A DNA stretch of 64,000 nt from Canna indica (taxonomy: Eukaryota > Streptophyta > Magnoliopsida > Zingiberales > Cannaceae): positions 50,584,001 through 50,648,000 of the forward strand of contig CP136891.1 of the NCBI GenBank assembly GCA_034359265.1, written 5' to 3'. The translations under genes were made by a program, and so were the position numbers. Below, one piece after another: positions 57,300-64,000 of this stretch (the first letter of the stretch is position 1; every line of letters starts with the position of its first letter). The notes beneath the pieces were generated by a model. That model ran no database searches. It was not told the origin of the DNA and worked only from the letters and a program-made list of their open reading frames with translations.

Positions 57300-58433
57300 C
57301 CACGGATCCTACTAACATCGGTATCTTTCCTCTGGTCTGATCAGGCCGCTGATTGCCCTTGCTAGGGCAATCCTTTCTGTAGTGCCCAGTCTGCTCACAA
57401 CTAAAATATACCTCTAAACGTCCCCAACAAGCTCCTCAGAGCTTTCTGTGACATTGGTTATATGGCTGCGGCCCAAGCCTCCGCTGCAAACATCCTGATG
57501 ATGCCCCTGGTCCTGAGCCCATGTGGCCTCTGGAACTGTTATGACCTCCGCCCTGTTATGGCTCTGTTGTCCTGTGACTACCCCTCGAGTGCTGGGGCCA
57601 AAACTTTTTCATCTGGGTCCATCATTTCTATCTGTCGGGACCAGTGCCTCCTTCCGAAGCGCCTCATCTACAATCCGAGCAAAAGAAGTGTCCTCCATAT
57701 AATGGATAAGTCTAGCGATCTGTGGCCTCAGCCCCTCGACAAATCTCTTGATCCTAGCGGTCTCTGTGGCTATCAAGGTGGGATGGTAATTTAAAAGTCG
57801 AGTGAAATCCATCTCATAGTCCATAACTGACGTACTGCCAGTCTGACGTAGTAGCTCAAATTCTTTTGCTCGCCTATCCCGGACACTCAACGGCGGGTAC
57901 TTCTCCACCATAGCAGCTCTGAACTCCTCCCAGGTAGGGGGTGATGCATCTACTGCTCTGCGGTCCCTCCAAGTGTGAAGCCAATCCTTGGCTGGCCCTC
58001 TCAGCTATAACCCGATCAGTCCAGCGGTCGTCTCAGAAGAATAACCGAGCTCCCTGCATAGCTAATAGCAATCTCCTAGGAAACTAGTGACCTCCACCCA
58101 CTGAACTTTCCATGTATACTTCGGTGGCCTGAATGCGATAAAATCTGCATGAGAAGGTGCTTTGGGAACTCTGACCATCGGCGCCACTGGCTGGATCACC
58201 TCCGGTACAGTGGGTGCTGCCAGCACCGGTTGTGGCTGTTGCCTCAATTCCTGCTCCCTGCGGAGTGCCTCAGTCAGCTTAGCCACTCGGGCCTGCAACT
58301 GCACAATCATGGGATCCTATCCCACCTCCTCTCGGGCCAACGTTGGTCTCCCACGACCCCGGCCCCGGCCTCAGCCTCGGCGCTCTATGGAGTTGCTGCC
58401 ACTACCGCTCCATGCGGCATTAAAGGCCTCCAT
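57300..58433 (-). pseudogene. T gag, decayed
   Basis: ATG at 58433 (MEAFNAAWSGSGSNS) runs into a stop within 21 codons. The next frame, 58310-58062, has a short coiled coil (LQARVAKLTEALRREQELRQ) and the phrase FIAFRPPKY before the gag core. The core, 57911-57609, has KEFELLRQTGSTSVMDYEM and RFVEGLRPQIARLI, typical Retrotrans_gag. A zinc knuckle near 57415-57370 reads YFSCEQTGHYRKDC, with the first Cys changed to Tyr. Stops and frame changes throughout. Confidence 0.85.
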
Positions 58434-58633
58434 CAATCTAGAATAACCAGAAAGAAAAATATCATAATTAGATAATTTAATTCACCCAAATATTTTTGCA
58501 AACTTAACCACAAGTCGCGCTGAGGTGCAGACTTAGCTCATTGATCTCATAATATTACCCTATCGTATAGCGACACGCTAGCAATGCCCTATACAGTAAA
58601 CAAACTCTAGGTCGTAGTCAGACCAAACCACAT

Positions 58634-58645
58634 CCTCTAATACCA
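58634..58645 (-). other. Primer-binding site of the minus-strand T element
   Basis: The minus strand reads TGGTATTAGAGG three bases inside LTR no. 5, a one- or two-base variant of the initiator tRNA-Met site. Confidence 0.8.
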
Positions 58646-58648
58646 CAT

Positions 58649-61329
58649 TGTCACACCCGAACTCAGGGTCACGTGACCGGCCAGGGTATACGTGTCTATA
58701 CCCCGCAGCCTAACCCATGCAGATGCCAACACAAGATAATAAAACATAGCGAAAATAATGTAACGAGTTTTATTTTCAATGAAAACGGAAACTAAATCCG
58801 ATTTCATTAGAGACAAGTTTAGCAAAATAGTAAAGTGCGAAAATAATAAAACAAAGTACAATGGTTTATTTACAAATGAAATATGGAATAAAAGATATTA
58901 ATGTCCCCAAGGGACTATAACTCTAAACTACGAAAACACAGGTGCATAACAAACTACCAAAGACTCGACTACGACCCCTAACTAGGACTGCTATGAGATC
59001 AATATGGCTCCTCTACCCTCCAGCCGCGCCAAGTGCTCCAACCCACCTCACCGGTAAGGCACTGCAAAAAAAATAAAAACGACAACGGGTGAGTTCAAAA
59101 GAACTCAGTGAGCGGTTCTACCAACCCCCACGAGAAACCAAACACAGAGATATAGCATATGATAAAATACCTATCTCAAACAGGAATAAAGTCACAAAGG
59201 TGTGACTAGCTATCAGGCCATCTGGCCACCCCATACCTGAAGGCATCCAACACTCTAGCAGTGAAGTACAACAAGCCTCAGCCTACCATGCCCTAAGGCA
59301 ACAAATCATACTCAAGGGTTACTAGGATAATCGGGATTGGCCCATCCGAGCTTATCCTATAACAAAGAAACTCAGGAGCAATCGGGATTTGCCCATCCGA
59401 ACTTGCTCCACGAGATGCGTAGGAACAATTGGGATTCGTCCGTTCGAACTTGTACCTTAAGGATACCATAGGAATAATCGGGATTTGCCCGTCCGAACTT
59501 GTTCTACGAGAAAATACAGGAACAATCGGGATTTGCCCATCCAAACTTGTTCCAAAGAGATAATGTAGGAATAACTGGGATTCGCCCATCCGAATTTATT
59601 CCTTTAATTAAACATAGGTTGGAAATTAACCATCCAACCTTCCAGGCCAAGCCCACACTCCAGCTTTTAGCTTAGCCTCTCCGCCATTCATAAAGATATG
59701 GCTCAATATGACCTAAGTCAAGTGTTTCCTACGGTGTCTTAGGAATGTCTTTATTGGGAACGCTACAACACCCAATACCCGATCCCAACTCCTAGACCCG
59801 TAACATCATAAACTCATGAGGTTTTATTTCATGCATAAACTTTATTTATTGGTTCATAACAGATTATGCGGCCCCTTGAATTTTAATTATGCAAATAAAA
59901 TTATCATTACCATGATTAGGGTTTTATTTTAGGGTTTTGTTTTCAATTTACTGTTGAGCCCGAAACTGGTGTACCCAAGTCGAATCTGACTTCCAAAGAG
60001 TGACCTATGGATCCAAACTATATTTTCTGGTCGAAATTATAGGTTACACGACTATGTTCAACAAACTATACACATCACAACAACATTTTCAAAATCAGCC
60101 CAGAATCAACAACTCATCATGAAATTTCAACAAGATTAAGTTTTCAACATACCATGGCAATTAATCCGAAATTCACAGAAATTAAATCTTTAATTACTAT
60201 CAAAACAGAATTATAAAATTTGAGATAAATCTCACAACATACATATTTATTAAACAAGACTTGCAAGAACCAATATCATCTATAAACAAGAATCAAGTTT
60301 CATGATCAAGAACCCACATCAAGAACACCCATGGCATCAAGATCAAATCCTATCTTTGTAAAACATGGTTAATATCCAAATATCACAAATTTAATCTCAA
60401 GGCAAGCATCAACATTAATAGAACCTAAATTGGTAAGCAATTCAATGCATAGATCTCAAAGATAACCAAGAATCCTCTCGTAGGCATTTCGTCAAACACC
60501 TCGAGGGCACCCCTTCTTCCACCTTGGCTGAGCACCCTTAGGGTAGTCCTAGGGCTACCGAGCCACAAAGGGGAAGCCTCGGGTTCTCTCCACAAGTTGA
60601 CACGAGATTATGGCGATCAAAACACAAGAATCGACGGGAATCAATCAAGAACGATATAACGCCCAAATTGGCTCAAGAACACGAGAGAAAACCCGAGAAA
60701 AGGAAGGGTAAATCTACTCACTTGATTAGGAAAAAGAAATAGAGAAGGACTACCAAGCGGCGGCCTCCGAATTTGGCCTAAAAGGTGCGGTGGCTCCAAG
60801 AACTCAGGGGGCGGCTCGGCTCCAAACAAGGGAGAAGGGCGCTGGCTTCAACCAAGCTGACGGCTTGGTCTCCAAGGAAGAGGGAAGAAGGGGGGTGCTC
60901 GACGGTTGGGTGCTTGAGGGCGATGGCACCAAGGAAGAGGAAATGGGAGAGGGGCGACTCCTCTCTCCACTCAATAGGGAGCCGCCTAGCCTTAGGGGGG
61001 GGGGGTTTATAATCTCCTATAGCTTCTTATTCACACCATAATCCTCACTCACATCAACCCGCTAATCCAAACTAACCTCATGATAAATACAAGCATCACT
61101 TATATGCACACTCATATGCAACATAATTTAATAATTCAAGAACACACACAAAATAATTAAATAAATTTATCTACGCAGGAAAAGACATCGTATAATTCAT
61201 ATTCCTACTTACCCGAGCTCGTGAGCTAGCACCGGACCATGAGTCGACTCGGCTCGACCTCGGACTAGCCCGCTAAGCTGACAAACACAAACCATAGCAA
61301 AAATAAATATTAATATCTAGGATATTACA
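58649..61329 (-). mobile_element. Family T LTR no. 5, full length (2,681 bp)
   Basis: 5' LTR of the minus-strand T element. Begins at 61329 (TGTAATATCC on minus) and ends ...GGGTGTGACA at 58649. TATA-like TTATAA near 61009. Contains the tandem 'aagttcggatgggc' repeat zone (59330-59610) in reverse. Confidence 0.92.
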
Positions 61330-61552
61330 ATAACGTTGCCCGGCAATCTCGTGGGGATATTCCTCAGAACGGGTCGAGGCCAATCGCAGAGATGGGGTTT
61401 GTAATTGCTTATCCCTCGTGATAGGGGAGGGTGTGGATGTCCTTGTTTAGTCGGGTGAAGCCCCCGGGCAGAATCATCTGGTTCAGCTTGAAGTGGGTTG
61501 TGCGGCGCTGCTGTGTCTAATCCGATTGATCCAATAATTCTAGTCTAATTCA
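61330..61552 (-). mobile_element. 5' LTR of B no. 2, outer piece
   Basis: Continues the B LTR from 'aacgttgcccggcaatctcg' to 'tctagtctaattca', followed by TSD GTATT at 61553-61557. Confidence 0.85.
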
Positions 61553-61557
61553 GTATT

Positions 61558-62038
61558 GATTTAGGGTTAGTTCATTTATTGATTTAGGGATGGGAATATT
61601 GATTTAGGGTTAGTTCAATTAGGGTTAGTTCAAATAGCAGTAGTTTACTATGTTAGTTCAGTTTATAGTTCATTACTAGTTTACTACGTTAGTTCAGTTT
61701 ATAGTTCATTACTATGTTACTATGTTGGATTAAGGGTTTATAGTTCATTTCTACGTTAGTTCAGTTTTAATATATCATTACTGTATTAGACCTAATTCCA
61801 CACAATTTAATTAGTTATACATAAATCCACACAAGTTAAACATAATTCAATTTGACTTGAACATAAATTGATTTGAGTTGCATTTCAACACAATTCAGTA
61901 TCAATTCTTGCACCATTCAATCACAATTCAAACATAAATAATAATCAAAATATACATTTTTGTTCTCCTATTATACGATTTGAAATATTCATATTTGTGC
62001 TCGAGTAGATTGATCTTCTCTTCAAATAGGTTGATCTT
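61558..62038. repeat. MULE interior with 36-bp tandem units
   Basis: TTTAGGGTTAGTTCA phrases recur at 61560-61640. A 36-bp unit starting GTTTACTA (61643 and 61679) containing 'gttagttcagtttatagttc' repeats about two and a half times. No coding signal. Confidence 0.65.
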
Positions 62039-62299
62039 TCATTGAATAACTTCAATATCTTTTTTTAATGCCATATAATTTCTTTCCTCGTTCTGAAAAT
62101 TCCAAGTCTTCCCAAATAAAAAATCAATAATCATCTTGACCCTACAAAAAATGGCAAGTGAGTATAAGTCGAAACAGACAACTAATACTACATTTACAAT
62201 GAAAATAATATCTTTCAATAGACATCTCCAAAATTTTCTTCCAAATTTTTTTTGGATTTTTATAGTTAACAACTTATCTTTAATTGAACGATAACACAC
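62039..62299 (-). other. Possible GRF-type zinc-finger exon in the MULE
   Basis: An 86-codon minus-strand frame has a Cys near its start and FGRKFWRC, reminiscent of the GRRF(Y/W)xC core of plant GRF zinc fingers, followed by a Glu/Lys-rich end. It might be an exon of a gene carried by the MULE. The full Cys/His set is not visible, and the frame may be a chance one. Confidence 0.3.
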
Positions 62300-62899
62300 C
62301 TAGCACCAACCGAGGATACAGATGATCCTCAATCTCTATCTTTGTTCTTCGTGTCATATGATTGAAGTTAAGTCCTAATTACAATAGAAATCAAAGTTAT
62401 TATCTCCTATGTGGATCTAGTTAACATAAACATGAGGCCCTCTGACTAGCCACAGCCAAAAAAATTTCCTTTCCAATTAAAAATTCAATTTCTACGTAGA
62501 GACTTTGGAAAATAAAACAAAAATCTAATAACGATGATTATTCCAACAGTTAAAGATTAAAGATTATATGCTCCATCCATTTAGTTAACATCCAAGCACA
62601 AAGAGTTAAATGCTTCAAGTCAAGTCCTAATTACAGTTCAATCAAGTGCCCTAAATGTACATTTTAACTACATTTACGTCAAATCATATTTCAATCAAGC
62701 TCCGGTAAAGAAGGAAGAAGAAAGGGGAATACTTGGTGTCGACTATTGCAGCTGTACTTTCAACGTGACAACAGAAGAAGGTCCAGCAGCTGTCCGTCAA
62801 CGTCAACAAGAGGGAATGCAAGCACACTAAACCGGTGACTGGCGACAAGCTCGGCGTTTGGCGAAAAGCTTTGACATTTAGGATTGAGGAAGTAGGAGT
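62300..62899. other. MULE interior, right part, no gene recognised
   Basis: 'aagtcctaattaca' occurs twice (about 62369 and 62622). Short minus frames at 62684-62960 lie mainly in the inverted repeat. Nothing recognisable. Confidence 0.5.
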
Positions 62900-63199
62900 C
62901 GGGTGTATAAAGAAGCAAAGCATAGTGACATAGAGTTTTAAAATAAAAAAATAATAACAAAACTTTTTAATAACTCCGAGAGTGATGACGTGAAGATTGG
63001 GTTAGTAATGAAATAAAAAAATTAATTTTTTATATATATCAGCAAGCTACGTCATTTAACGGGGCCGTCTGATAGAAATTAGATGGCATGATAAAATTAA
63101 AATAAATATCTTAGTGCATACATAGAAATGAGAAAAATAAAAATATAAATCATAATTGAGAAAAACGTCAAAGTATATAATACATTTAGATATTTTTCT
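62900..63199 (-). repeat. MULE right terminal inverted repeat
   Basis: Reverse complement begins AGAAAAATATCTAAATGTA and stays collinear with the left repeat for about 290 bp. TSD TAATTTATA follows at 63200-63208. Confidence 0.8.
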
Positions 63200-63208
63200 T
63201 AATTTATA

Positions 63209-64000
63209 TACATATTCGAAAGGCCTTCAGTTTGAAAATTTTAAATATCTTCATTTTTTTAGAATTTTTAACTTCGAATCAATTTTTATCTATTTAACTT
63301 TTAACTTTTTATTTTAGAAAAAAGCAGAGACAAAAAGATGACTGAATTAAACTTGACATAATTTGAGAACACCTAAAAATATGGGTATAATCGAGATGAT
63401 GTTCTTAAATTTGGATGGAAATTGGACACGAATTTATTCACAACTCGTTACACTCGTGATCAAAATGGTTTGAACTCAAGTTCTACAAATAAATTTTTGG
63501 AAAAGAAAATCCAAACGAAGTTAATTTTGCCTTGTAAACTTTTGAATCGCATGAATGAGATCCTAATAATAAAAAAATATCATAGCAGATTTTCCATCCT
63601 TATCATTTTTTGATATATGCAATTGTTTTAGTATTAACTATGACGAATAAATTGAATCAATTGGATCCATCAAAAGTTCAATTAAATTTATATCAGCCGG
63701 ATTTCAAAGCATTGATTTAATTGATAAATAATAACATGACGAGTTACCATCGGTTTAACTGGATTAATTTAGCTTTAATGTTCATTAGTTACAAATAAAT
63801 AATTTATTTTCTTAATATTTTTTATCCAAATAAAAAAGTTATTATTCGCTAATATTATTTATCTCTATGTATATCTTACACAATCATAATTAGATAAATT
63901 AATTCAATAATTTTGAGATGTGATTGTAACTTAACAAATAAACACATGAAGATGTGTAATATTATTATTGAATTGTAGAAATTAAGAAGATGCAGATGAT
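63209..64000. other. AT-rich flank, no feature seen
   Basis: No gene, repeat or terminal signal recognised on either strand. Confidence 0.6.

Larger units (their letters stand above)
19230..61552 (-). mobile_element. Tat-like Ty3/gypsy retrotransposon B no. 2, heavily nested
   Basis: The outer LTR ends are TGTTCC at 19230 and ...TCTAATTCA at 61552. They are flanked by an exact 5-bp TSD GTATT (19225-19229 and 61553-61557) 42 kb apart. B-derived pieces are 19230-19513 (3' LTR), 29008-29227 and 39419-42323 (internal), 42324-42401 and 61330-61552 (5' LTR). All other DNA between is inserted later. The orientation and content match B no. 1: gag and protease on minus, antisense gene on plus. Confidence 0.85.
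18560..63199. mobile_element. Mutator-like element (MULE) expanded by nested insertions
   Basis: About 300-bp inverted repeats (18560-18870 and 62900-63199) are flanked by an exact 9-bp direct repeat TAATTTATA (18551-18559 and 63200-63208), the TSD length of Mutator-like elements. Without the B no. 2 complex the MULE is about 2.3 kb. No MuDR transposase is seen, so it is non-autonomous. The inner sequence holds a possible GRF-type zinc-finger fragment (62039-62299). Confidence 0.82.

Noticed and set aside
1..64000. tRNA, rRNA or other structural RNA genes
   Set aside because: None recognised by eye; tRNA-like strings found were retrotransposon primer-binding sites only. A tRNA or covariance-model scan would be decisive.

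Overview
This is nuclear DNA of a flowering plant. The evidence is a spliced group III WRKY transcription-factor gene with the family's usual intron position, several plant superfamilies of DNA transposon and MITE, degenerate TTTAGGG telomere-type repeats, and roughly 55 kb of nested LTR retrotransposons. I cannot name the species. Apart from the WRKY gene, almost everything readable is mobile DNA, mostly decayed. Many elements can be delimited by eye because their target-site duplications (TSDs) are still intact.

Family names used here: T = long-LTR (about 2.7 kb) Ty3/gypsy of Tekay/Del type, LTR start TGTAATATCC. B = Tat-like Ty3/gypsy with a 0.48 kb LTR, gag and protease on one strand and an extra antisense ORF. 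C = Ty1/copia with a 2.3 kb LTR. A = gag-only retrotransposon with a 1.5-1.7 kb LTR, sense ends TGTTGG and CCAACA. D and E = two unrelated solo LTRs.

Layout. 1-509: end of a T LTR. 1419-1864: CACTA-type MITE carrying telomere-like repeats. 2172-3078 (-): WRKY gene. 4137-4689 and 4833-5640: two MITEs. 6018-18388: B element no. 1 on the minus strand; a hAT transposon (6206-9569, itself holding a CACTA-type MITE) sits in its 3' LTR, and two opposed A-LTR fragments (12468-15495) sit in its body. 18560-63199: a Mutator-like element (MULE) with about 300-bp terminal inverted repeats and a 9-bp TSD. Inside it is B element no. 2 (19230-61552, 5-bp TSD GTATT on both sides, 42 kb apart).

B no. 2 holds three insertions. 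Copia C (19513-29007) carries an A solo LTR. A full-length A element (29228-39418) carries solo LTR D. A T cluster (42402-61329) carries solo LTR E and another A solo LTR. The deepest path is four layers: MULE, B, T, A.

How the pieces work together: none of the retroelements looks autonomous. Copia C and the T element have lost catalytic residues and reading frame. Both B copies stop after protease. A carries only gag. The most unusual unit is the antisense gene of family B, seen in two independent copies with a conserved TATA box about 200 bp ahead of the ATG. Another is the dense array of GTCGAC/CGATCG palindromes next to the TATA box of the A LTR. All alignments were done by eye; boundaries marked approximate may be off by tens of bases.
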